Below are positions 34,580 through 42,816 of a DNA stretch of 64,000 nucleotides, piece by piece. The stretch comes from Georgenia sp. EYE_87 (GTDB lineage Bacteria; Actinomycetota; Actinomycetes; Actinomycetales; Actinomycetaceae), in contig NZ_JAHXNL010000015.1 in the NCBI RefSeq assembly GCF_023148685.1, forward strand, positions 19,597 to 83,596, read 5' to 3'. How positions within the stretch are numbered: position 1 is the first letter of the stretch; each line of letters opens with the position of its first letter. The translations under genes and the position numbers were made by a program. The notes beneath the pieces were generated by a model. It saw only the letters and a program-made list of their open reading frames with translations. It had not been told where the DNA came from and ran no database searches.

Positions 34580-35167
34580 TCAGGCGTTGGCGCCGACCGG
34601 GGCGAAGTCGCCCGCACGCACGGCCTCCATGGCCTTGGTCCAGGACACGAGCTGGTCGAGCATCGGCTCGACCGCGGCGGTGGCCGGCTCGGTGGGCTTG
34701 AGCACCGAGAAGTTCTCGAAGTCCGTGAACAGGGACAGGAGCGCGGCGTTGCGCACGTGCGCGACCTGCATCTCGGAGAGGATGCCGCGCAGGTGCTCGA
34801 CGGCGCGGGCGCCACCGGCGGAGCCGTAGGAGACGAAGCCCGCGGCCTTGTTGTTGACCTCGGCGGCCAGGTAGTCGAGGGCGTTCTTCAGGGCGCCGGT
34901 GATGGAGTGGTTGTACTCGGAGACGATGAAGACGAAGCCGTCGAACTCGGCCATCTTGGCGGACCAGGCCTGACCCTCGGCGGAGGCGGCGGGGCCCCAC
35001 GACGGCGGCGTGGCCTCGGCCCAGACCGGCAGGTTGAAGTCGGCGATGTCGACGATCTCGAACTCGGCGTCGTCGCGCTTCTCCGCGATGGACTTGACCC
35101 AGCTGGCGACGTTCAGGCTCTGGCGCCCGGGGCGGATGCTGCCGGTGACGATGGCGATCTTGGTCAT
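34580..35167 (-). CDS. NAD(P)H-dependent FMN reductase family protein
   Basis: The start at MTKIAIVTGSIRPGRQSLNV has AGGAGA just upstream and gives 195 residues. GSIRPGR is the flavin phosphate loop, and FDGFVFIVSEYNHSITGALKNALDYL is the flavodoxin-like signature (SEYN). AGFVSYGSAGGARAVEHLR follows. The family reduces FMN, quinones or azo compounds using NAD(P)H and forms dimers or tetramers. It is monocistronic, with a 12-base palindrome about 50 bases upstream. Confidence 0.9.
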   Translation of the reverse strand: MTKIAIVTGSIRPGRQSLNVASWVKSIAEKRDDAEFEIVDIADFNLPVWAEATPPSWGPAASAEGQAWSAKMAEFDGFVFIVSEYNHSITGALKNALDYLAAEVNNKAAGFVSYGSAGGARAVEHLRGILSEMQVAHVRNAALLSLFTDFENFSVLKPTEPATAAVEPMLDQLVSWTKAMEAVRAGDFAPVGANA

Positions 35168-35218
35168 GACTCTCCTGTGGTTCGTGTCGATCCGATTAGG
35201 GCTCGCGCCCTTCACTCC

Positions 35219-35230
35219 ATGCAACTGCAT
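35219..35230. promoter_or_regulatory. small palindrome ATGCAACTGCAT upstream of the FMN reductase gene
   Basis: A 5-2-5 inverted repeat (ATGCA-AC-TGCAT) lies 52 bases before the reductase ATG, a usual place for a MarR- or TetR-type operator. It is short and could be chance. The remaining gap 35231-35446 contains no supported gene. Confidence 0.3.
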
Positions 35231-35446
35231 GAATCTTCAAGGGATTCCGAGGACGGCGGTGGCGTCGGTCACAGGTCCCCCGCCGTCGTCGGCGCGCCGG
35301 GGCACACCGACGTCAGCCTCGCGCTCGACCTCGAGGCGCCACGCGTCCTCACCGGCGACACAGCCCGGCTCGACCCGGCGTCGTCCGCTTCGGGCGCGGC
35401 CAGCCCGTCTCAGGGACGGCGGCCAGGCGCTCCGCCGCGCAGCGCC

Positions 35447-36439
35447 CTAACGGGAGCGCGGCTTGAGCCGGACCTGCGGCAGCTCGGGGGCGGGGAGGGG
35501 TGCGCCGTCGTAGCCGGTGACGCGGCCGAACCGGGCGACGCCCTCCGGCTCGCCGGCGACCGCGGCCTGCCACTGCGCCCGGGCGGTGAGGACCTCCTCG
35601 TGGGTGCGGGTGACGAAGTTCCACCACATCAGCACCTGCTCGCCGAACGGGACGCCGCCCATGAGCACCGCACGGACCGGGGCCGCCCCCGCCTCGAGGA
35701 GGATCTCGCCGGCTCCGGGCGCGAGGTAGGCCAGCCAGGCCTCCGGCACCGCGGTGCCGTCGACGGTGAGGTCGCCGCTGTCGAGCAGGATGCCGTGCTC
35801 GAACGCCGGGTCCACCGGCAGGCGCACGCGCGCGCCCGCGGGGATGTCGATCTGCGCGGCGACCAGCGGCGAGTACGCCCGCGCCGGCGACGTCACACCG
35901 CCGAGGGTGCCCATGAACACCTGCACGCGGGCGCCGTCGACGTCGAACCCCGGCACGTCGGCGACGTGCTCGAAGGCGCGCGCGCCGGCGCGGTCGGCGT
36001 CCGGCAGGGCGGTCCAGAGCTGGACGCCGTGGAGGCGCACCTGCGTGGGGAACCGCGTGAGCGTGCCCTCCTCGGAGTGGCAGATCCCGTTCCCGGCGGT
36101 CATGAGGTTGAGCTGGCCGGGCTGGATGGTCTGCACGGAGCCGAGGGCGTCCTGGTGGAGCACCTGCCCCTCGAAGAGCCACGTGACCGTCTGCAGCCCG
36201 GTGTGCGGGTGCGGGGGCACGTCCATCCCGCCGGAGACGGAGATGTCGTCGGGCCCGTAGTGGTCGGCGAAGCAGAACGCCCCGATCAGCGAGCGCTGCT
36301 TGGAGGGCAGCGTGCGCCGCACGGTCATGGCGCGCGGCCCGCCGAGGGGGACGTCGCGCGGCTCGATCAGCTCGACGGCGGAGGTGCCGGGGCCGGTGAC
36401 GCACACCTGCTCCTGGGGCCGGGTCTCGAGGTTGGTCAT
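35447..36439 (-). CDS. pirin family protein
   Basis: The start at MTNLETRPQEQVCV gives 330 residues. Double-stranded beta-helix features of pirins are clear: IGAFCFADHYGPD, MDVPPHPHTGLQTVTWLFEGQVLHQDALGSVQTIQPGQLNLMTAGNGICHSEE, with metal ligands His, His, His and Glu in HPH, H and E. The second cupin half follows, and the pirin C-terminal end has FVTRTHEEVL. Pirins bind iron; some are quercetin dioxygenases or act as redox sensors. The gene is alone and divergent from the glucose dehydrogenase gene. Confidence 0.92.
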   Translation of the reverse strand: MTNLETRPQEQVCVTGPGTSAVELIEPRDVPLGGPRAMTVRRTLPSKQRSLIGAFCFADHYGPDDISVSGGMDVPPHPHTGLQTVTWLFEGQVLHQDALGSVQTIQPGQLNLMTAGNGICHSEEGTLTRFPTQVRLHGVQLWTALPDADRAGARAFEHVADVPGFDVDGARVQVFMGTLGGVTSPARAYSPLVAAQIDIPAGARVRLPVDPAFEHGILLDSGDLTVDGTAVPEAWLAYLAPGAGEILLEAGAAPVRAVLMGGVPFGEQVLMWWNFVTRTHEEVLTARAQWQAAVAGEPEGVARFGRVTGYDGAPLPAPELPQVRLKPRSR

Positions 36440-36683
36440 GGCCCCAGCGTAGATCGGGCCGGTCACCGCGCCGCGGCCAACCGGACAGGCCGCGACCCGT
36501 AGCGGCCGCGTGGCGGCGGACGTATGGTCGCACCGGCGACGCGCTTCCCCAGACCATGACGTCCCGCCCCAGTACCGGTCGCCCACCTACGGCCCTGCCG
36601 CAGTCCGCTGCGGGCGCCCACGGCCCCGCAGCCTGCGACGATGCGAGCCGCCCGCTCCGCCGTCGCCAAGCCTTTATCCCCCA

Positions 36684-36696
36684 TGACCCCGGGTCA
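36684..36696. promoter_or_regulatory. palindrome TGACCCCGGGTCA before the glucose dehydrogenase gene
   Basis: A 6-1-6 perfect inverted repeat lies 32 bases before the ATG at 36729 and could be an operator. The rest of 36440-36683 has no gene. Confidence 0.35.
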
Positions 36697-36728
36697 GGGG
36701 CAGCGTCCCGCCCGGGCGGAGACAGACG

Positions 36729-38183
36729 ATGAAGACTGCTCCCGCGGCGCTCGGCGCCGCCCTTCTGCTCCTGACCTCCACCGCCGCCGCGGCGTTCGCG
36801 AGCAACGACGGCGACGACGGCGGCCCCCCGGCCGTCGAGGACGACTTCACCCGCGACATCCTCACCACCGGCCTGTCGGACCCCTTCGAGGTGATCTACG
36901 GCCCGGACGACATGCTCTGGATCACCGAGCGGACCAGCGGGGAGGTCACCCGCGTCGACCCCGAGACGGGCGAGACCTCCCTCGCCCTGACCATCCCCGG
37001 CGTGCTCGCCACGCCCGGCGAGCAGGACGGCCTGCTCGGCATGGTGCTGCACCCGGACCTGCTCGAGAAGAAGAACCGGAACCAGTACGTCTTCCTCTCC
37101 TACACCTACGACGGCGAGGGCACCCCGCCCGAGAACGAGGCGATCGACCGGCGCCAGCGCATCGCCCGCTACACCTGGGACGCCGAGGACGAGGTCCTCG
37201 ACCCCGACTCCGAAGAGGTCCTGATCGACGGCCTCTACGCCAGCGACGACCACAACTCCGGCCGTATGATCCTCGCGCCCGACGGCAAGCTGCTCTACAC
37301 CATCGGCGACCGCGGCAACCTCCAGGACCTCAACGCCTGCAAGGTCAACCGGGCCCAGCGCCTGCCCACCCAGGACGAGGTGGACGACGAGAACTGGATC
37401 GCCTACCAGGGCAAGTCCCTGCGCCTGAACCAGGACGGCACCATCCCGCGCGACAACCCGCGCATCGACGGCGTACGCAGCCACGTCTTCAGCTACGGCC
37501 ACCGCAACCCCCAGGGCCTGACCCTCGGGCCGGACGACCAGGTCTACTCCTCCGAGCAGGGCCCCAAGAGCGACGACGAGCTCAACCTCATCGTGGCCGG
37601 CGGCAACTACGGCTGGCCGAACGTGGCCGGCTACCAGGACGACCAGGCCTACATCTTCGGCGACTGGTCCGCCTGGGAGGACTGCACCCCCGAGCAGTAC
37701 AACGCCTTCGAGATCCCCGACACCGTCCCGCAGCTGCAGGAGTCGGAGTTCTACTCCCCCGACTTCCAGCCGCCGCTGCGCACCTTCTACACCGTGCCCA
37801 CCGGCCACGACTTCAGCGGCGAGGCCTGCGAGCCGTCCGGGTTCTTCTTCATCTGCTACCCCACCGTCGCGCCGTCGAGCCTGGAGTTCTACGACGACGA
37901 CGCCATCCCCGGCTGGGAGAACTCCTTCCTTATGCCGACCCTGAAGCACGGCACGCTCTATAGGCTTCCCGTCTTCGACGACGACGGCGTGCGCATCGAC
38001 GGCCCGCTCCCCTTGTTCGAGACCGTGAACCGCTACCGCGACACCGCGGTCTCCCCCGACGGCCGCACCATCTTCGTGGCCACCGACAGCGGCGGCCTGG
38101 CCCGCGGCACCAACGGCGACGCCACCACCGAGCTCCAGAACCCCGGCGCCATCCTCACCTTCACCTACACCGGCACCGACTGA
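36729..38183 (+). CDS. secreted soluble PQQ-dependent glucose dehydrogenase (sGDH type)
   Basis: The 484-residue protein has a signal peptide (about 1-24) and a six-bladed propeller. It closely follows the Acinetobacter soluble glucose dehydrogenase pattern: DDHNSGRM with catalytic His H175, SYGHRNPQGLTLG, the PQQ/calcium segment SSEQGPKSDDELNLIVAGGNYGWPNVAGY, and late Arg/Trp residues. Such enzymes oxidise aldoses to lactones in the wall space, using PQQ that often has to be scavenged. No PQQ synthesis gene is in this window. The gene is monocistronic with a strong terminator. Confidence 0.9.
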   Translation: MKTAPAALGAALLLLTSTAAAAFASNDGDDGGPPAVEDDFTRDILTTGLSDPFEVIYGPDDMLWITERTSGEVTRVDPETGETSLALTIPGVLATPGEQDGLLGMVLHPDLLEKKNRNQYVFLSYTYDGEGTPPENEAIDRRQRIARYTWDAEDEVLDPDSEEVLIDGLYASDDHNSGRMILAPDGKLLYTIGDRGNLQDLNACKVNRAQRLPTQDEVDDENWIAYQGKSLRLNQDGTIPRDNPRIDGVRSHVFSYGHRNPQGLTLGPDDQVYSSEQGPKSDDELNLIVAGGNYGWPNVAGYQDDQAYIFGDWSAWEDCTPEQYNAFEIPDTVPQLQESEFYSPDFQPPLRTFYTVPTGHDFSGEACEPSGFFFICYPTVAPSSLEFYDDDAIPGWENSFLMPTLKHGTLYRLPVFDDDGVRIDGPLPLFETVNRYRDTAVSPDGRTIFVATDSGGLARGTNGDATTELQNPGAILTFTYTGTD

Positions 38184-38230
38184 GCGGTTCCCTAACCGAA
38201 GCGCCGGAACGCCCCGGCGCCACCCAGAGA

Positions 38231-38263
38231 CGGCAGGCCGCACCCGAGGGGTGCGGCCTGCCG
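38231..38263. terminator. strong bidirectional terminator
   Basis: A perfect 15-bp stem CGGCAGGCCGCACCC / GGGTGCGGCCTGCCG with loop GAG, between the convergent glucose dehydrogenase and hydroxyacyl dehydrogenase genes. Confidence 0.85.
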
Positions 38264-38305
38264 TGCTTCACGCGCCGCCCGGTCTGTGGCGCCTGCGGCG
38301 CGAGG

Positions 38306-39247
38306 CTACGGGAGCTGGGGCTTGGCCCTCTTGGCGGCGAGGAGCTGGAGGAGCACCTCGTCGCGCTGGCGGAGGGTCTCGTCCCAGTCGTGCCCGGCGA
38401 GCTCCTCCGCGACGCCCTCGGCCATCACGGGGATGTAGTCGTCGGTCTCGGGGTACTCGCCCAGGGTGCGGGCCCACTCGCGCTGGGCCGGGCCGATGTG
38501 CTCGAGCACGTGGGTGATGCCGCCGTCGCCGCCGGAGGCGTGCAGGTTGAGGAACGGGCCGAGCAGGGCCCAGCGCAGCCCGGGTCCGTAGGAGATGGCG
38601 GTGTCGATGTCCGTCACGCTCGCCACCCCGGTCTGGACCAGGTGGAACGCCTCGCGCCACAGCGCCACCTGGAGCCGGTTGGCGACGTGCCCAGCCATCT
38701 CCTTGTTGATGCGGATCGGCTTCTTGCCGATCTCGGCGTAGAAGGCGAGCGCCTTGTCGACGCTCTCCGCGGAGGTCTGCCGACCGCCGAGGACCTCGAC
38801 GAGCGGGATCAGGTGCGGCGGGTTGAACGGGTGCCCGAGGACCATGCGCTCGGGGTGCGTCATCCCCTTCTGGACGTCGGAGATCAGCAGGCCCGAGGAA
38901 GACGTCGCGATGAGCGCTCCCGGGGCGAGCGTCGACTCGATCTCGGCGAGCATGGCCCGCTTGATCTCGAGTCGCTCCGGCCCGTTCTCCTGGACGAACT
39001 CGGCGTCGCGCACGGCGTCGGCGATGGAGGCGGTGAACCGGAGGTTCTCCTTCGACGCGCCGTCCTCGAGCCCGAGAGTCTCCAGCGCGGGCCAGAACTG
39101 CTGGACCCAGGTGCGCAGGCGGTCCTCGGCGCCCTCGGCGGGGTCCGCGGCGACCACTGTGAACCCGCGGGAGAGGTAGTACGCGGCCCAGCTGGCGCCG
39201 ATGACGCCGGTGCCGACGACGGCGATGGTGCGGGAGGTGTTGCTCAT
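38306..39247 (-). CDS. 3-hydroxyacyl-CoA dehydrogenase family protein (carnitine/gulonate dehydrogenase-like)
   Basis: The start at MSNTSRTIAVVGTGVIGASWAAYYL gives 313 residues. The N-terminal NAD-binding Rossmann fold has GTGVIG. The catalytic region GHPFNPPHLIPLVEV contains the His, and the helical C-terminal domain begins near KPIRINKEMAGHVANRLQVALWREA. The single-domain length and HPFNPPHLIPL favour the L-carnitine 3-dehydrogenase / L-gulonate dehydrogenase branch over fatty-acid oxidation. It is the third gene after the SDR and MFS genes, 47 bases behind the MFS stop. Confidence 0.85.
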   Translation of the reverse strand: MSNTSRTIAVVGTGVIGASWAAYYLSRGFTVVAADPAEGAEDRLRTWVQQFWPALETLGLEDGASKENLRFTASIADAVRDAEFVQENGPERLEIKRAMLAEIESTLAPGALIATSSSGLLISDVQKGMTHPERMVLGHPFNPPHLIPLVEVLGGRQTSAESVDKALAFYAEIGKKPIRINKEMAGHVANRLQVALWREAFHLVQTGVASVTDIDTAISYGPGLRWALLGPFLNLHASGGDGGITHVLEHIGPAQREWARTLGEYPETDDYIPVMAEGVAEELAGHDWDETLRQRDEVLLQLLAAKRAKPQLP

Positions 39248-39294
39248 GACTCTCACTTCTCTCTGAGTACTGATGCCGGCCGAGCGCGGTCGCG

Positions 39295-40593
39295 CTAGCG
39301 GGCCGTGGCGCTCGTGGTGGTGACGTCCTCGAAGGTGCGGTCGCGGCTCAGGAGCGCGGCTCCGAGGACCATGACCGCGGCGGTGGCGGCGAAGACCAGC
39401 AGCGGGACGGTCCAGCCGCCGGTGAGGTTCGACAGCAGTCCGCCGAGGAACGGGCCGACGGTGCCGAACGCGTAGCCGATGCCCAGGCTGAACCCGGTGA
39501 CCGCGGCGGAGCCCTCGGGGGTGCGGGTGCGGCGGTTGAACATGACCATCGCGAAGGGGAACGCCCCGCCGGAGATGCCGGCGACGAAGGCCCACACGGC
39601 CCCGGCGCCCGGGGCGGCGATGATGCCGAGGTAGCCGACGGCCGAGGCGATCGGGAACACCGCGCCGAGCAGGAGGGGGTTCTTCAGCCTGGAGGCGATG
39701 ATCGGGGTGATCAGGGCCATCGGCAGCGTGAGGAACGTGTAGATCGAGTACATCCCCGCGGCCTCGCCCTCACTGAGACCCTGCGCCTGGAAGATCGTGG
39801 GCAGCCAGGCGAGCATGGCGTAGGTGTTCAGGGCCGCCATGCCGTAGAAGATGGCGCCGCCCAGCGAGACCGGGTTGGTGAACAGCTTGCGGGCGCCGAA
39901 CTTCTGCGCCGGCGCGGCCGCCGTCGTGCCGGCCTTGTCCGCCTGGCCCGAGCGCACGGCCGCGAGGGTCCACGGCAGCGCGGCGAGGATCATCAGCCCG
40001 GCGTAGGAGGCGACCGAGGTGCGCCAGCCCACGGCGTCGGCCATGGGCACGGCCAGCATCGCGGGGATGGTGGCGCCTGCCTGGGTCATCAGCGTCAGCA
40101 CGGACATGGCGGTGGCCTGCCGGTCCGCGAAGTACCGCTTGACCAGGGGCGGGCCCACCACGTTGCCCATGCCCATCCCGAACAGCGCGACCAGGCCGAA
40201 GAGCAGGAAGCCGACCGGGGAGTCCCCGAGGACGCGCAGGATGGTCCCGGCGGCGCCGAGCCCCAGGGCGACGACGGCGATCCGGGCCGGACCGTACCTC
40301 CGGATGAACGCCGGGGCGATGAACCCGGCGAGGCCGAAGGCGATGGTGGGGAGCATGCCCAGGATCGTGGTGCCGACGGCGCCGAGGGCGACGTCCTCGC
40401 CGATGCGGCCCAGCAGCGGGGAGATGCCGGTGACCGCGTGGCGCAGGGAGAGCGCCAGGAGGATCAGGCCGACGAAGTAGAAGATGCGACCGCGCCAGGG
40501 CTGCCTGGCCGGGGCGGCCGGGGCCGCGTCCACGCCGGGCAGACCGTCCGGCGCGCCGGTGGTCCCGAGGGTGCGGGTGTCGGCGGCGGTCAT
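39295..40593 (-). CDS. MFS transporter, CynX/NimT type
   Basis: The 432-residue protein has 12 predicted helices and a short soluble N-terminus. LLALSLRHAVTGISPLLGRIGEDVALG and FGMGMGNVVGPPLVKRYFADRQATAMSVLTLMTQ match the CynX/NimT group. Its start overlaps the SDR stop by ATGA, so it is co-translated with a dehydrogenase. It probably imports the compound that the SDR and the hydroxyacyl-type dehydrogenase oxidise. The substrate cannot be named. Confidence 0.88.
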   Translation of the reverse strand: MTAADTRTLGTTGAPDGLPGVDAAPAAPARQPWRGRIFYFVGLILLALSLRHAVTGISPLLGRIGEDVALGAVGTTILGMLPTIAFGLAGFIAPAFIRRYGPARIAVVALGLGAAGTILRVLGDSPVGFLLFGLVALFGMGMGNVVGPPLVKRYFADRQATAMSVLTLMTQAGATIPAMLAVPMADAVGWRTSVASYAGLMILAALPWTLAAVRSGQADKAGTTAAAPAQKFGARKLFTNPVSLGGAIFYGMAALNTYAMLAWLPTIFQAQGLSEGEAAGMYSIYTFLTLPMALITPIIASRLKNPLLLGAVFPIASAVGYLGIIAAPGAGAVWAFVAGISGGAFPFAMVMFNRRTRTPEGSAAVTGFSLGIGYAFGTVGPFLGGLLSNLTGGWTVPLLVFAATAAVMVLGAALLSRDRTFEDVTTTSATAR

Positions 40594-41351
40594 GACGCCG
40601 CCTTCGAGTCCGCGTCGATCGGGAAGAGCTGGCCGGAGATGGTCCGTCCGTGCGGGCCCGTCAGGAACAGGACCAGCGCGGCGATGTCGGCAGGGTCGAT
40701 GAAGTCCTTGATCGACTGGTTGTTCAGCGCGTTGGTGGTCTCCTCCTCCACGGTGGTGCCGTTGGCCTTGGCGCGGCCCTCGAGAACGGCGGCCATGCGC
40801 GGCCCCTTGACGGCGCCCGGGTGGATCGTGTTGGCGGTGATGCCGAACTCACCGAGCTCGAGCGCGAGGGTCTTGCTGAAGCCGACCAGCGCCCACTTGG
40901 TGGTGGAGTACGCGATGCGGTTGGGGTAGCCGAAGCGCCCGGCGAGGGAGGACATGGTCACCACGGAGGCGGCCTCGGACTCCTTGAGCAGCGGGATCGC
41001 GCGCTGGGTGACGTTGAAGGTGCCGTGGAGGTTGACGTCGACGACGGCGCTCCAGGCGTCGAAGGCCAGCTCCTCGGCCGGGGCGGTGGGCCCGGAGATG
41101 CCGGCGTTGTTGACCAGGACGTCGAGCCCGCCGAGCTCGCGGCGGACGTCGGCGAACATGGCGTCGACGGCGGCGGGGTCGCTCACGTCGGTGACCGATC
41201 CGGTGATGTTCTCGTTCGCCGCGGTGACGGCCTTGACGGCCTCCGCGTTGACGTCGGCGATGTGAACCCTGGCACCGGTGGCGGCATAGGCCTGTGCGAT
41301 GGCGAAGCCGATGCCGTTGGCACCCGCCGTGATGAGAACCCGCTGAGTCAT
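40590..41351 (-). CDS. short-chain dehydrogenase/reductase
   Basis: The start at MTQRVLITAGANGIGFAIAQAYA, with AGGTAAG upstream, gives 253 residues. The NAD-binding motif is TAGANGIG, then VNNAGISGP, catalytic Ser in MSSLAGRFGYPNRIAYSTTK (YxxxK present), and HPGAVKGPRM. D35-range Asp (HIADVN) suggests NAD preference. It opens the SDR-MFS-hydroxyacyl dehydrogenase operon and carries a probable promoter/operator element upstream that is shared with the marR gene. Confidence 0.92.
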   Translation of the reverse strand: MTQRVLITAGANGIGFAIAQAYAATGARVHIADVNAEAVKAVTAANENITGSVTDVSDPAAVDAMFADVRRELGGLDVLVNNAGISGPTAPAEELAFDAWSAVVDVNLHGTFNVTQRAIPLLKESEAASVVTMSSLAGRFGYPNRIAYSTTKWALVGFSKTLALELGEFGITANTIHPGAVKGPRMAAVLEGRAKANGTTVEEETTNALNNQSIKDFIDPADIAALVLFLTGPHGRTISGQLFPIDADSKAAS

Positions 41352-41416
41352 GGTCTTACCTTTCTGAGATGCACCCGCCGGTCCAGCAGATGCCTTGCGT
41401 GGAAGATACATAGGCG

Positions 41417-41444
41417 ACAAGTGTTATCGCGCTAGGCAAATTCC
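41417..41444 (-). promoter_or_regulatory. shared promoter/operator element in front of the SDR operon
   Basis: The plus strand shows ACAAG-N15-CAAATTCC. The same arrangement with identical spacing occurs at 42097-42124 in front of marR (ACAAG-N15-TAAATTCC). On the minus strand both read GGAATTT...CTTGT. The element may be a MarR binding site over the -35 region, placing both transcripts under MarR. Confidence 0.5.
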
Positions 41445-41490
41445 GAGCAGTGCCGTGAGGCCGGTCACCCGCCGGGGCGCGGCACGAGAA

Positions 41491-41575
41491 AGCGCCAGCC
41501 CCGGACCCGGAAGGGGTCCAGAGCTGGCGCTGGCGCGGGCCTGAGGTCCGCGGAATGGCTGCGGACCTCAGGCCC
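41491..41575 (-). terminator. two hairpins at the end of marR
   Basis: GGGCCTGAGGTCCGC (41537-41551) pairs perfectly with 41561-41575 around a 9-base loop, and the marR stop codon lies in the latter arm. A second hairpin, AGCGCCAG...CTGGCGCT with an inner GGACCC/GGGTCC, spans 41491-41531. Together they should separate marR transcription from the SDR operon. Confidence 0.65.
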
Positions 41576-42053
41576 CGGGGGTGCCGTTCGCCTCGTACAG
41601 CTCGAGCATCGCGTCGGCGACCAGGCCGGCACGCTCGGGCCCGAGGACGTCGATGAACTGGGAGCGGTTGATGTCCGCCACGAGGCAGCGCAGCTCGGCG
41701 GCGAGCTCGACGCCCGCGGGGGTGAGCTCGAGGTAGGTGACCCGGCGGTCCTCAGCGCAGGCCGTCCGGACGACAAGTCCCCGGCTCGCGAGCTTGTCGG
41801 CGATCTTGGTGAAGCCGCCGCTGGTGAAGGACGCCGCGCGGGCCAGCGTGTTCATCGGCGCCCGGCGCTCCGGCCCGGCGCCGAGCTGCAGCATGGTCTG
41901 CGCCTCGGCCGGGTTGAGCGAGAACGCGGCCTTGATGGCGGCCTGCACACGCGCGTTGGTGGCCTCGAAGCCCCGGATGACGCGGCCCCAGAGCTGGACG
42001 GCGGCGTCGTCGTCGACCGTCGGGCGGACGGCTGTCTTGGTGTCGGCGTTCAT
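41568..42053 (-). CDS. MarR family transcriptional regulator
   Basis: The start at MNADTKTAVRPTVDDD gives 161 residues. The winged helix-turn-helix reads MNTLARAASFTSGGFTKIADKLASRGLVVRTACAEDRRVTYLELTPAGVELA, the usual MarR DNA-binding and wing pattern (DRR in the wing). C-terminal helices serve dimerisation. It lies directly upstream of the SDR-MFS-dehydrogenase operon on the same strand but behind its own terminator, and probably regulates both itself and that operon. Confidence 0.9.
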   Translation of the reverse strand: MNADTKTAVRPTVDDDAAVQLWGRVIRGFEATNARVQAAIKAAFSLNPAEAQTMLQLGAGPERRAPMNTLARAASFTSGGFTKIADKLASRGLVVRTACAEDRRVTYLELTPAGVELAAELRCLVADINRSQFIDVLGPERAGLVADAMLELYEANGTPGA

Positions 42054-42096
42054 CGGGTCACTTCCGGTCGGCGGGATGATGCTCGCTCTCTTCCAT

Positions 42097-42124
42097 ACAA
42101 GCAAGTTGGCCGAAAGTAAATTCC
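42097..42124 (-). promoter_or_regulatory. shared promoter/operator element in front of marR
   Basis: ACAAG-N15-TAAATTCC on the plus strand, 44 bases before the marR ATG, matching the element at 41417-41444. On the minus strand a plausible -10 (TATGGA) follows TTTACT at 17 bases. Confidence 0.5.
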
Positions 42125-42218
42125 CGGCACGCGTCGACGCCCTCCCGTCGGACGCGCGGACGCCGCGGGCGGAGCAGTCCCACCACCCACGGCGCCCTGC
42201 GTGAAGACCTCCGGCCGA

Positions 42219-42716
42219 TCAGGACCCCGCGAGGCTGGGCGCGAGGGTCGGGGCGGCGACGCGCCCTCGGGAGGCATAGGCCCGGAGCACGGCGAGCGTC
42301 GCGGCGAGGAAGACCAGCTGCAGCAGCGTCCGCGGGAACAGCGCCATGGTCTGGGCACCCTCAAGGGCGGCGCCGCTCACGGCGGCGTACACGTTCGCCG
42401 GGTACATCACGACGAGCAGGGCGCTCAGGCCGCCCGCCGCCCACGCGACCGTCCGAGGAACGAGCAGCCCGACCGCGCCGGCCAGCTCCAGCACGCCCGT
42501 CACGGTGACGAGCAGAGCCGGCTCCGGGAGCACGGGCGGAACCATGCTGATGAGCTCCTCGCGCATCCCCACGAAGTGGCTGACGCCGGTGAGCGTGAAC
42601 ATCGCGGCCAGGCCGCCGCGCAGGGCGACGGGCCAGGAGCGAAGGCGTGCGACGCCGGCGGCGCCGGCCGCCCAGACCGCCAGCGTGACGACGACGAGAA
42701 CGATGAACGGTGCCAT
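42219..42716 (-). CDS. DoxX-like membrane protein
   Basis: The start at MAPFIVLVVVTLAVWAAG, with GGAGGA upstream, gives 165 residues. Four to five transmembrane helices carry the DoxX-family features FTLTGVSHFVGMREELISMVPPVLPEPALLVTVTGVLELAGAVGLL. DoxX-like proteins are linked to quinone or thiol redox in membranes, but most have no assigned activity. It is divergent from a TetR gene, with a perfect palindrome in between. Confidence 0.85.
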   Translation of the reverse strand: MAPFIVLVVVTLAVWAAGAAGVARLRSWPVALRGGLAAMFTLTGVSHFVGMREELISMVPPVLPEPALLVTVTGVLELAGAVGLLVPRTVAWAAGGLSALLVVMYPANVYAAVSGAALEGAQTMALFPRTLLQLVFLAATLAVLRAYASRGRVAAPTLAPSLAGS

Positions 42717-42732
42717 GCGATCCTCCAGAGAT

Positions 42733-42747
42733 CTTGTCACTGACAAG
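42733..42747. promoter_or_regulatory. TetR operator CTTGTCACTGACAAG
   Basis: A perfect 7-1-7 palindrome is located 17 bases before the DoxX-like ATG. A half-site CTTGTCA recurs at 42783-42789, where it overlaps the likely -35 (TTGTCA) of the tetR promoter; -10 TATGCT is at 42805-42810. This predicts autoregulation and repression of the DoxX-like gene. Confidence 0.7.
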
Positions 42748-42816
42748 TTGCCAGTACGAGAACCGTAGGCGCCGACCATCAACTTGTCAATGCCTAGATT
42801 GGGCTATGCTCGGTCC

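Noticed and set aside
35010..35450. 146-codon plus-strand frame across the FMN reductase promoter
   Set aside because: Antisense to the start of the reductase gene; sequence beyond is low-complexity.
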